DNA of 64,000 bases, taken from Lenzites betulinus. Lineage: Eukaryota; Basidiomycota; Agaricomycetes; Polyporales; Polyporaceae. Location of the stretch: contig JABYQU010000009.1 in the NCBI GenBank assembly GCA_022264855.1, positions 310,001-374,000 on the forward strand. Direction: 5' to 3'. The stretch's first letter is position 1; every line of letters starts with the position of its first letter. The notes beneath the pieces are model-generated. The model ran no database searches, was not told the origin of the DNA, and was given only the letters and a program-made list of their open reading frames with translations. Made by a program: the position numbers and the translations under genes. Positions 21,984 through 32,646 of the stretch are shown here, piece by piece.

Positions 21984-23204
21984 GTGCTACGCGCTAGGAT
22001 TAGCTGTACGATGGTGTCGAAGATCCCCGCTACCTGTAGGTAGTGGGTCTTCTTTGCCTGCATTTTTTCAAAACTCGCGGGCGGATTTCATGTCACGTGC
22101 TTCACGTGACAAATTCACACCCCTTACCATCCGCTGCACTGCTACTGGCAGAATTCAGCGATCTTCGTGCGTCCGGCCCCTTAGCAGGTTGTGGGCACAT
22201 CCGCTGTGTTCCTGTGTGCGGATGTCTACTCCTGAAGGCCTCATTCACTGTAACCTCCCGGTGTGTGATTGCTTCCGATAACTGTTAGTCAGCATCTCTT
22301 CCGGTTCACCTATATCTGTCTGTGTTTCGCCCAACGCGCGGACACATCCCTCTTTGCACTCTATCATGGTCCACATCCTCCAAGGCTTGTGCGCCGGTGT
22401 GCCAGCCACTATACACATAGATCGATTTGTACCCAAATCCGCCAATTCACTGCGTGACCAATCATGATCCCTGTACGACGCCATCAAGGAGTATAAAGAG
22501 TTGATGGCCGAACTACGTTTCTCCAAATTAGCAGTGGGTGACATCGTTCTCATCGAGTTTTCTGTAACCGACAACGTCACCGTCATATGTCAACGAACCC
22601 ACATTGGCCGTCCTGGGACTTGTGCCTACAAATGGACGCGATATTGTTGTACCAGCTCCACGAGAGAAACCTTGTAACACGTTCTCGGGTTATTTGTAAT
22701 AATTATATGTGTCAGGTAGCGGGCTGTGCCGCTTGTCGGCGCTACTAGGATTATGTAGCATGTGATAGTAGGACGAGGAATAGGATTTGCGGTGTAGTCA
22801 GAACGTGGCGTGTGAACGGATGAGCGCTGAGTGGGACGCGACGCGGCGACGGTGACGGGGATCTTAAACGCGATCACGTGTGCCGTGGGATGTTTACCTG
22901 GAATCTCTGGCGCTCCGATACTTGCGGAGTGCGTCCATAGCCTCCGGTCGTGGCGTGAACACGCTCGTCCTCTTCCCCTTTCTTTTCGTCGGGGGCATAG
23001 GAGCCGATATACACGGCGGAGGACGAGGTACTGCTTCTATACCGCGACGAAGATTGCACCTCCATTGCAATGGCTTATGTATTTGCTATGTGCTTAGTAC
23101 TTAGCTCGTATGTAGTAGGTGGTTCGCAGAAATGTTGCCGTGAACGCAAGTTCATCATCGACGATACAATGACGAATCGAGTCAATACGTCCACTGTTTG
23201 CACG
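21984..23204. other. Intergenic with a small orphan coding-like fragment
   Basis: Mostly featureless. From about 22468 to 22680 a plus-strand frame without a start codon reads SLYDAIKEYKELMAELRF and KLAVGDIVLIEFSVTDN, which looks like decayed or isolated coding sequence, but no exons can be joined to it. A paired E-box (22091-22111) is listed separately. Confidence 0.35.
22091..22111. repeat. Inverted repeat of two CACGTG E-boxes
   Basis: TGTCACGTG, three bases CTT, then CACGTGACA: nine-base perfect arms, each holding the CACGTG core bound by bHLH factors such as Cbf1/Pho4-type proteins. It lies about 110 bp past the hydrolase stop codon. Confidence 0.6.
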
Positions 23205-23456
23205 ACGCGTCAATGTGCAATGCAGGGATGCGGACGCGTCGGAGGTTGGAGCACGCGTTATTTGTTTGGCCTGATCAACCACATTTGTCCGTCACGCGTC
23301 TCTTCACGGCCTCCCTCCACCTGCCTCGCCTGCCGGAGTCGTCTGCCCTCCTCGCTTCTCCCTTTCTGCCTTTCCTCTTTTTCTTGTGCATCTTGCATAT
23401 ACTCACCTTACACCGTCCAGGGCGACTACCGGCGCCCTATAATCCCGCACACGCGT
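23205..23456 (+). promoter_or_regulatory. MCB (ACGCGT) cluster upstream of DBF4
   Basis: Five exact ACGCGT sites within 252 bp (23205, 23234, 23253, 23294, 23451) directly before the DBF4 ATG at 23464. The MBF-type factor of fungi binds this hexamer to turn on G1/S genes. The last site is eight bases before the start codon and may lie in the transcript. Confidence 0.72.
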
Positions 23457-23463
23457 TTCCCGC

Positions 23464-25586
23464 ATGGCGACCACCCTCGTCCGCAACCCGTTAGCCGCAC
23501 GACCTCAGCCTCATAACACCGGCATGTCCATCTCCCCATGCCGAACCACGCTGAGGAAGACTTCTGCCTACAAGAGGCCTCTCTCTCCAGAGCCTGCCGA
23601 GCTCATAGATCACAGCTCGAAACGCGCCAAGACGGTCCCGCAGCTCGTGGTGCAAGAGTCGCCTACCCCGGCCGCATCGCGTCCCGAGACCAAGAAAGAG
23701 AAGGAGCGCAGGCGGGAGAAAGAGCGGCTGGCCCGTGAAGAGGAGTTCAGGGTGAAGTACTCCAGAGCTTTCCCAAGCTGGGTCTTTTACTTCGACCTCG
23801 ACACGGGTAGCCCCGAGATCGCAACGATACGGGGTCACTTAGAGAAGCGGGTTGCATACATGGGTGCTGTGAGCAATCCGTTCATCCTTTTAGTGACAAC
23901 TTCTAAAGCATGTGTGGTTGGACAATCTCCGAAAACGCGTCGTGGACCGTAGCGCATTGAGGACTTCTTCTCGAAAGATATTACCCACTTCATCACGCTT
24001 CACGACGTAGATGACAAGGAGAACACCGAGAAGGACCGACCCAAAGGCGCCTCAGGAGCAGGAACCACCGCACGGCCAGGTGGATTGCTCGGTAGTCCAA
24101 TCAGGTTGCGTGGCCGGTATGTCATTCCTGTGTGCTATTGTTCATATGCCAGTATCCTGACCGGGCCACTGGCTGGAAACAGCGCGGTTGCATCCCTTGT
24201 GCAGAAGGCACGAACGTTCAACATGAAACTTTGGTCTGCTGAGAAGCTCAACAACATCCTCGACCGATGCAATACCCCTCGCGTGTCATCCGCCACGGGT
24301 TCTCTCCCGACGCACCCGCAGCAATCAACCAAAGAACGTAATCTTGCACGTCTGCTGGAAACCGAGCGTTTGCACGGCACCACGGAGCGTGATCCGACTC
24401 AACGGCGACATGATTACATCTACTTCTCGAAGGAGAGCTACTTCGTCCTAGTCGAGGATCTTCGACAAGAGCTCGCGACGATCGTCGCCGCGGAGTACCC
24501 AATCACCAAGACGAAAGACGGACAGGAGCGTGGCGGTTGGCCTGTCCTACACTGCCATCCGCTGTCCCGTGGGCCCTTCCTGCAGTACGACGATCGAGAA
24601 GAACGCCGGCGTCAGAAGGCAGAGCGATCGGAGCAGGAGCGCAGAGAGGAGAAGGCCCGGAGAAAGGCGCGTCTGCAGCAAACCCAGCGAAAACGGAAAG
24701 CGCAAGTGCAAGCGCGTATCCAAGCCGCGCAACAACAGCATCAACACGACCTCCGTCGCTCTGCGTCGATGAACAACTTGCAGCGTCGTGCAACGTTCCC
24801 AAATCCCGCGTTGCCTGGGCTGGTCGATCTCGATGCCGACTTCTGTGACGGCGACACTGCAGAGTCTGCGAACGCGTCTGGCTATCTGGCTTCCGCAGCG
24901 TATATGGCAGCATCTGGTAATAGCGTTGGCATCACCTCTACCACGGGAACGACGTCGACTGCTGGCATCCCCTTCCGTACCCTGAAACTCCCCCCTTCGT
25001 TGAAGGAGAAGCTACAGCAACAGGTGACAACATCGCGCCGCGCGTCGATCGCCACTTCCCTCCAGCGAGATAACAAAGAGAACTTGATGGGCCCGCCTTC
25101 CACCATCCCGGAGCGCGCCAAGTTCCTACGTAAGAGCAAGAGCACCAACACGCTCAAGCTCCCAAAGCGCGATGAGGCTACGAAGCCGGGGTACTGCGAG
25201 TGCTGTCGCGTCAAGTTTGAGGACTTCAAACACGTGCGTCGTCCTTGTCCGCTCTTCTCACCCTTGCTCTTCTCGCGCTGACAACGTGTTTGGCGCAGCA
25301 CATCGGTACCAAGAAGCACCGCAAGTACGCGATGGACGACTCGCACTTCGTGCATCTCGACCGCGTGCTCTCGCGGGTGCGGCGCCGGACGATTGAGGAG
25401 GTCGAAGAGGAGAACGAGCAGTTCCTCGCCGAGGTGGAGGCCGAGGCGCAGGCGCAGGCTCTCGCCATTTCGAGCGAGGGCGAGGACTCCGAGACGCTGA
25501 TGCAGCACGTCGGCGACGAGACCATCGGGGACGACGTCAGGTGGGACGAGTGGGTCGACGCTGGCAAGTGCGCCGTCGAGGTGTAA
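23464..25586 (+). CDS. DBF4: Dbf4, regulatory subunit of Cdc7 (DDK) kinase
   Basis: Four exons: 23464-23868, 23953-24116, 24153-25233, 25299-25586; 645 aa. Dbf4 activates Cdc7 kinase, which phosphorylates MCM to fire origins. Motif N (BRCT-like) is seen as FPSWVFYFDLDTG, then VAYMGARIEDFFSKDITHFIT and KARTFNMKLWSAEKLNNIL. Motif M, the proline-rich kinase-binding patch, appears as GGWPVLHCHPLSRGPFLQYD. Motif C is the DBF zinc finger, YCECCRVKFEDFKH then HIGTKKHRKYA (Cys538, Cys541, His551, His557), split by the last intron. A long Arg/Lys/Glu coiled-coil segment lies between M and C. KEN motifs occur at about residues 157 and 498, possible APC/C degrons. Reading through the last donor would end the protein just before the finger, so splicing there is needed. 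Confidence 0.92.
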
Positions 25587-26167
25587 ACGCCTGGATCTTG
25601 AACCTTCCCCCCCTCTCGGCTTCGCGCCACGAACATTCGCAATGGAGTGATATAATGCCCCGTTATGATTCTGATTTGGATCGACCCCCCTTCCCCCCTC
25701 TACCCCGAATACCTGCCCACATTTCACACCGCACTGTACAATACCATATGTCGCCATTGCAACGCAGCATGATGATAAACTCGTCGCGCTTTCGTCTATA
25801 TACCTGACTGTATAACACCCATGCAATCATACAAATGCCTCTGGTTTGCAAAGCACTTACAGAAGTGTATGACCAATGCTACAAACGCTGACGGTGTCCC
25901 GAAATGCGACGCGTCTATAATCGCGCTATGTTCATATGAATGGATGCTAGCCGCCTCGATGGAGCACACGATCACATGTACATTTCAGCTCTCGAAGTGA
26001 ATGAGATCGTATATTGTGGGGTATCATAAGAGGGTCGTTAAATACCAATACAGTACAATGACAGACAACATCATGATCGAAACTTCGACCCCCCAGACTG
26101 AACAATGATGCATGGACACCTGCATGGTCGTCGCCGTCTCTCCGCGGCGACACGTCTCGGGATCAAA
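25587..26167. other. Convergent 3' flanks
   Basis: Between the stops of DBF4 (plus) and the secreted-protein gene (minus). One isolated ACGCGT near 25904. No gene seen. Confidence 0.5.
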
Positions 26168-27237
26168 TCACTGAACGATGACCGTCAGCACCGTAACGAT
26201 GCCGTCAAGGGCAATACCTGCAGGGCGATGCGATGCAGACGTCAGTACGTCAGTTCTAAGACGTTCTGAGGCCTGTGCAGGGAATGGACGCACCATGGTT
26301 CACGCCGTCCGAACCTACAGGGAGCAGGCCGGTGACGTTCTGAGCGGTGGTACTGTATGTGACCCCACCGAAGCTCGTCGTGCCGAGCGCACTCGCGACG
26401 AGCTCGTTGCTGTGAGAGACGTCAGTCATACTGGCACACACACGAGCTCAAGAGGCAATGGACAGCACTCGTGTCGTGTACTCACCGCCCGATGTCGTAG
26501 CCGTCAGGAACAATGTCGTGGTTATCCGTCGCAGGCTCCTCCTTCGAGACGCTGCCAATCTTCGATCAGACTCCGAAGTACGCGACGAAGGATGACATGA
26601 GAGAAACACACCCGAGGAAGGCAGCACCAGTGTTCGCAGACGGCCCGTTCTGGAAGTACACCCTGCAGGAATAGCGCATCAGCGCACGTTTCTCATTCGA
26701 GCGCCTCAGAAACGCGTGCTATACCTGAAGTGGTTGCCCCCAATGAGACTCTCCAAGCAAGTCCCGAGCTCCGAGTTGCCGTAGTCCTGGCGCAACTCCA
26801 CCGTCTGGTTCACTGGGCCGTGGCCGTCACCGAGGTTGGCGGAGAACGGGTTCCCAAGGTGGATGCCGAGGCACTCCGTGGAGCTGACCAACATTGATCA
26901 GCACAGATTCGCGCTGGCGGGCGGGATTCGCGGTCACTTCGCGCGCAACTCACAATCCGATTGCCTTGGCATAGTTGATGATGCCGTCCTCGTTAAGAAC
27001 CTGGCTCGAACTTTGCCCGGAGATGATCACCTGTCGATAGTTACTTCGGTTAGCATCATGGTGGCGATACTACCGGTCAATGCGCACATTGAGCGGCTCT
27101 CCGAGACCATTGCCAGCGTCGATGAGCATGGACCCTCCACCGAGCGTCGGGTTGACGAAGTCGGAAGCCTGACGTATAACTGCGCCGAATGCGGCGGGGG
27201 CGGCAGCGAGCACGAAAACAGCGAGCTTGGAGAACAT
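26168..27237 (-). CDS. Secreted protein of unknown function
   Basis: Seven exons: 27088-27237, 26954-27030, 26725-26883, 26612-26662, 26486-26551, 26294-26409, 26168-26217; 222 aa. It opens with a clear signal peptide (MFSKLAVFVLAAAPAAFGA). The mature protein is hydrophilic with alternating short motifs: NVIISGQSSSQVLNEDG, ECLGIHLGNPFSANLG, NQTVELRQDYG and CLESLIGGNHFR, with two cysteines. It ends in a hydrophobic DGIVTVLTVIVQ after a small-residue stretch, which could be a GPI-anchor signal. The phases of all six introns agree. I do not recognise a catalytic domain. The pattern is typical of small secreted proteins of agaricomycetes. Confidence 0.75.
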
Positions 27238-29140
27238 CTTGGCTGGAGGATGGTCGGTGAAGAACACGGGGTGGAGGTGGCTGAGGAGCAGAGAGCTGGG
27301 GGATACTGGAGCAGCATGCCTGACATTTATACCTTGTCGGTTCGGGAGAACACAGCAGGGATGCCGCCGTTGGAAGCGATGTGAACGTGAGCGAGTAGCA
27401 CATGGCCGCCAGGCCCTACCGAGCCTGAGCGCAGGTCACAAACAGAAGCAGGGTTGGAAATGGGAAAACGAAATCCTGTGATTATGAAACCATTGGTTGT
27501 CGCAGAGGATCACCATGTGGGCATTGCTTCGCAGCGAGCAAGGCAGTCCGGAGGGGCACGTTGCGGACACGGCGGATGGGGAGGCGCACTGAGCAGAACG
27601 CGAGAATCGGACAGACGGCAACTGACAACAGCAGTCAGGATTAGCTCAATCTCCGATAGGCGCTGGTCACGCGCACTAGGGATTGCTAGGTCGGGCGGAC
27701 TCAGCGTGGTCCCGACTGCTTCCCCCGAAGACAAGTTCACGCGGGTCCTGCTTCATCACTGTGTTCACGTCGTCCACGTTCGTATCATGCGCATTGCCGG
27801 CGCATCCCCGCACAAGCACACGTTCCTCGTCCTCCAGACCGGCGTTCCTGCGTGGTCGCGCTTCTACGCGCCGGTAGGCTTGATCCAACCAATATCGTAT
27901 GCCCCCCAGTTGGTCATCTTGGTTGGATGTGGCTGATCCCGGACGTATTGCCGACCAGGTCAATGCGGTTGGGCGGTAGAAGCTAGTGCGCATGATTGAT
28001 TTAGGCCCTGTTCACCATCATCAGTGGCCTGAAGCTTGAAGAATGAGCCAGGTGTGAGCCTAATCTGTGGCATTCGGCGCGGACGCTCACGGTGGGCATT
28101 GGTCCATTGGGGATAGGCTAAAATGGGCACAAAAGTTGAGACAAGAGGTAAACTTTCGGCCGACTTATCGTGTTTTGAGTGAGTCGCAAACGATGTTTAT
28201 GCAGTGTTCAGTGTTCACTTCTTGTTTCGGTTTTTGAAAGGGCTTTGCTCGGTCGGCAACGAGCCACTGCCTGCTGTGGCTCGCACTTGGAGGACTCACA
28301 AGTGCTTTGAGTTTCATGTGATGCTCAACTGTGAACACCCTGACATGATGGAGAGGGATACACCAGTTAACTCCGCTGAGGGCTTCTGCCTTTTCAAATA
28401 GGGGTGAAATCCGTGATTCAGGCATGCATATTGGAACTTCGTAGCCGTATAGCAAGACAACACCGACTCCAGAGAGTGTAGCGATTGTGATGGTTGTGGT
28501 GGAAGTCGTCGTCGTACGGGTCGGCACGGATCTCAAGTGTGCATCCAAATTTAGTAATTAGCTTCAAGAAAACGTGGCGAGAGAATGCGCTGCCGCTTCG
28601 TGCATCGTGTCGAGCTGTGAACACGCGGCCTGGTCAGACGCCTTGGTAGGAGATTTGATATGATGAAACAGCTTTTCAAGCTGAGCAGGTGATACATATA
28701 TGAGGCCTGTGAGGTAGAGCATCGTAAGGCCGTGGACAAATGTTTCTGAGCGATTGCGTGAGCTCGTCGGATCTATGTGTGACCAGGTACCGTAACGGTC
28801 ACGCATCTGACTAGGTTCGTTTGGCCAGATTTGGTTTCTTGTCTGTACAAACTCACATCGGCACAGCGACGCCTGTCGCCATTCTGGTCTCATCTACACC
28901 CCAGTTTTCACTGCTAGCTGCTTTTTCGTACGCTCTGCTGATCTGTACTCCGTTGCTACCTTTTGCAGCCACTTTTACGGTCTCTTGCTCGTCACCCTTT
29001 GTAGTCTTATCACCATCATCCGTCTTTGTGCATCTACTCGGGACAAACAACTGGAATCTGGGTGTGTTCCTCTTATCCAATTGCTCGGCATAGCTCAGCC
29101 ATTCACTCCTCCCGATATTATATCACTCAGAACTGCTACA
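27238..29140. other. 1.9 kb divergent intergenic region
   Basis: Upstream of the secreted-protein gene (minus) and the zinc-cluster gene (plus). Several open frames exist (for example minus 27676-27993), but none has a domain, a good start or splice support. Nothing can be named. Confidence 0.45.
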
Positions 29141-30767
29141 ATGGCCGACTCTCCCGCTGGAAGCGATTCTCCCGCCGAGTCCGGTGACGACAGTCAACTC
29201 ACGATCCGTATTCCAAACCCGAAGGTGTATATGGCTCGCCAATCTCAGTGGAAGGGCAGGAGAGGAAAACCGAGGTGTGACTACTGTCGTTTAAATAACC
29301 TCAAAGTTCGTCCTCCTCTCCGCTTTTGTTCCTTCACCTTCTTAAATTCGGCCAGTGCGACCGAGTATTACCCACCTGCAACCACTGCGCATGGGCTGCC
29401 GGACGTGAATGCAAATATACGCCACTCCCCACCCCCGCCCATCGCGGTATACCGAGATGTGACAGATGTCGTTTGAAGAACCTGAAGGTGAGCTCATAAT
29501 CCTCCCATTCTTCTATCCTTCCCCATAGTCGCAACCTTAGTGCGACCGGAACCTGCCAGTCTGCAATCACTGCCAAGAAGACAATGAAACCGACTGCAAT
29601 TATACGCCGAAGAAACGACACAAAGTACCCTCAGATCACGGCCCTGCCCGTGACCGTCCCGTAGCCCCTTACGCTTCCAAGACTGCCTCATTCCTGGTCA
29701 ATGAACATGGTGCTGAAGAGGACTCGCCGAAGAACGGCTCTCCCGCAGGGCCGTCCGTAGGACCAATGTACGAGGGAGAAATGCGCACCGAACCCCAAAT
29801 CAGGCAGTACATGCCTCCACATCCCTTACCGCCGGGTGGCATCGAGGAAGAGGTGCCGATGGAACAGGATCCCGACGGATCATTCCAACAGGCAGGGCCG
29901 GACGGCTCGTTCACATGGGTGAATGACCTCTTCCCTTGCATGTCCGTGTTTCTCGCGCTGACGTCCGATGCGACTGGAGCAGGGGATGATTGTGACAACG
30001 CCGCACATCGATCCATGGATGCACCCCCTATTCGTGCCGCTGCCGGATGTCGTTGTCCGAGGCCTCCGCGCGGTCAACGCCATCGAGATGCCCTCCCGAC
30101 ACGCGTTCGATGAGTCGCTGTTCAAGTTCTTGGGAGGGCTCTCACAGGAATTGCGGGACACTGCGACGTTCCCAGTCGAGGTGTACGCCGAGGTCTCCCG
30201 AGCAATCTCGGAAGGACGGCTGTCATCCTTGTCACCTAGACTGCAGGTCTGGACCTCGTGCCACCACGCGCGTTCCGGCTCGTCGAAACGCCACCTCATC
30301 CTGCTCCCGCGGGACGCCTTTTACAACATGAACCGGGAGGATGAGGAGAAGCTGCGGCTGAACTATGTTATGCAGACGGACGGCGAGGAGAACAGCGAAG
30401 GGGCAAAGAAGCTTGCCGAAAACGGGCTCAGCCCTCTGCAGTCGGCAGCGGTCTTCGAGCGCGTGCCTGTGCAGAACCAGATCTATGACGTGCTGGTGTA
30501 CACGCACAGAAACCACGGCTCGTCATCGACGATGCTCTTTGAAGCTCGGCGCATTGGTGTGGTGAGTGGTATAATGCTGTGGCGATGCTCAACTGCCGCA
30601 ACTGACGCTCTAAGGAGCAGGCCACAATCACCTGGCCGATGGTCGAGATGTTCATCCGTCTCTGTCCACTGTGCAAGTTGCGCTCCAAGGGCGGAAATGG
30701 CCGCACCCCTGCCGTGGACGAGGAGTCGGCATCAGCATTCCGACCCAGTTCTGCGATCAAGCGGTAG
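29141..30767 (+). CDS. Tandem Zn2Cys6 protein with C-terminal integrase-type H2C2 zinc finger
   Basis: Five exons: 29141-29305, 29356-29487, 29541-29918, 29983-30561, 30615-30767; 468 aa. Two fungal Zn2Cys6 binuclear clusters lie back to back: Cys46, 49, 56, 63, 66, 74 and Cys90, 93, 100, 107, 110, 118, each with spacing CX2CX6CX6CX2CX7C. Exons 1 and 2 both end just before the third Cys (LNNLK and LKNLK, then CDR), so the repeats share intron position and phase, a mark of internal duplication. A Pro/Asp-rich linker follows, then an unknown helical region. Near the end YTHRNHG (H400, H403) and WPMVEMFIRLCPLC (C435, C438) fit the H2C2 zinc finger of retroelement integrases, but no DDE catalytic core follows. 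Probably a DNA-binding regulator built partly from transposon sequence. The last acceptor could be six bases further on. Confidence 0.8.
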
Positions 30768-31080
30768 TCCGTGCCTTTGTCTTCTCTTCGCTAAACTCAC
30801 GTCGCTCCACCCACCACCGCTATCGCATGGCATCTCTCACATAATTCGGGACTTTGGTGTAGCGCTCCTGTGCTGTACCCTTTATTTAGGGCTTATAACT
30901 GCTGTATACTCCTGTATTGCTATAGCTCAACGCGCCCAAACACGACGATCATCTGGCCCGCCGCCGATCCACATGCATGTGGTGTTACAATGATACATTC
31001 TGCTTCGATTAGCGTGTATGAGTATGTCATGGGCGCGAGCGGGGTATCAAGTGAAAGTCCATATCAAGACGAATCGTGCC
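30768..31080. other. Convergent 3' flanks
   Basis: Between the zinc-cluster gene and the PP2C gene. AT-rich patches, nothing else seen. Confidence 0.55.
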
Positions 31081-32646
31081 TCAAGACAGCTGCAGCACGA
31101 CGATTGTAGTATCGTCCATCCACCGCTCTTCCATCTCCACCGTTAGATTCCGTGAGACAAGCTGGGTATCAGAACCGCCTATGGCTTCCCTGAGAAGCGT
31201 CAACGCCAAGTTCGCGTGGTGCCCAGCGCCCGGTCCCGGAATTGACCGCGAGTCCAGCTCTCGGCCGATGGTCTGGACCCACTCGTCGGCCATGTCTTGG
31301 AACGAATAGCCTTCATAGAGATCGGAGAGTCCGTCGGAGCAGAGGATCAGTATCCTCGGCTGTGCGGCGTGCCCGCTCACCTGCCCCCGATCCCCTGAGT
31401 CCGCGTTTTTGAGTGGGATGTGGTACACATCCGGTTTGCTCGAGAGATATGGCGGCGTGCGGATGCGCGGGATATGTGGTTCCATGACCTCCGCAGTCAG
31501 CCAGTCCGCGTCGAGGTGGCTGAACGTCAGTTCTGCATACACGGCGGGCAGCTTCAGCCACGCGTCGCCGATCGCTGCTCAGACCACGGCGGGGAGCAAG
31601 AAGGGGGCGACGAAGATGTCGGCGCACGGCAGAGGAAACGTAGCGGCTGGACGGCGGACGCACCTCTCGTCGGCGCAAGGAAGCCTAGAACCCTGTTATT
31701 CCACGTGCAGTCCGGCTCATCTGGGTGCTCTGTCCGTATGCGCTCCAATTCGCCGGGATTACTCCCGTTGTGAATAGAGTTGACGACGGTGCCCCGCCAG
31801 TTGCCGGCGGTGTCCTTCTGCCCAAGAACTGGCTAGCTCGGTCAGCGTGCCGCGGGATCAGTTCCGGGCGGAATGACGCACCCGCGACGCAGTCGCCTAC
31901 GTTAGCGATCCATAAATGGCTCTCCGTAGGATCGACGAGGGCGACAAGGGCAGTCGTGCCGCCGAACGCGCGCGCGGCTTTGAGATGTCCCGAGGTCCTA
32001 TCCGCAGGCGTGGTGCTGAGAAGCTGCTTGACCCGCGAGTGTTCGAGTCGTCTTAGCTCCTCTGGTTCCGAGGAAGGGAAGACGTTGAGGAAGTCGGAGA
32101 TGAGGGTGCTGTCGAGGTGTGCTAAGGAGGATCGGATGGTATCAGAGACCAGGGTGCTGCTGAGTCTGGACTGAGAATGTTCTGAACGTAATGCAGCGGC
32201 TAAAGAATCCTGCAAGTAAGGCCCTAGCGCCGCCGATATGTGGTCCACTGTGTGGTGATTCATATGACCTAAACCATGACGTTTTGTCAGTGCCTGTATC
32301 TGCTGGTGCCACCGTTTCCGGCATGTGCGGACCTACCGTCAAACACAGCCGTGTACGTCCAGGTGCCGCCGGGCAAGCCCCACTGCTCAACCTTGTGTCG
32401 GTCTTGGCTGCGGTAGTGCCACGTCCTACATGGCTGCAGAGTGGCCGCATCCGCCTTGCCCACCGTCTGCGGGCACGCGAGCCTCCGCAACTCCTCCTGT
32501 ACGGCAAGTTCTGGGAGCATGCGGTAGGTCCAGCGCTCGGGACCCCCGCGGTCCATATCCGTAGTAGCGAAGTCCCTGACCTCATCGAAGGCCCGTTGCA
32601 GCTGTGATTCGCTAGCGGGGGTGAGGTCAATCACTCTGAGATCCAT
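31081..32646 (-). CDS. PP2C-family serine/threonine phosphatase
   Basis: Four exons: 32337-32646, 31882-32268, 31664-31828, 31081-31574; 451 aa. PP2C (PPM) motifs appear in order: YTAVFDGH (metal-binding Asp; an intron splits the following Gly codon), ARAFGGTTALVALVD, WIANVGDCVAVLGQKD, the region LAPTRAIGDAWLKLP, LILCSDGLSDLY and WMDDTTIVVLQL with the last metal Asp. These are Mg/Mn-dependent phosphatases. The long segment between the DGH and GGTTA motifs and the IGD block are as in the pyruvate-dehydrogenase-phosphatase branch, but I see no clear mitochondrial targeting peptide (start MDLRVIDLTPASE), so the target is open. Confidence 0.9.

Noticed and set aside
27676..27993. Minus-strand frame of 105 codons
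   Set aside because: Plausible composition but no domain, no good start and no splice partners.
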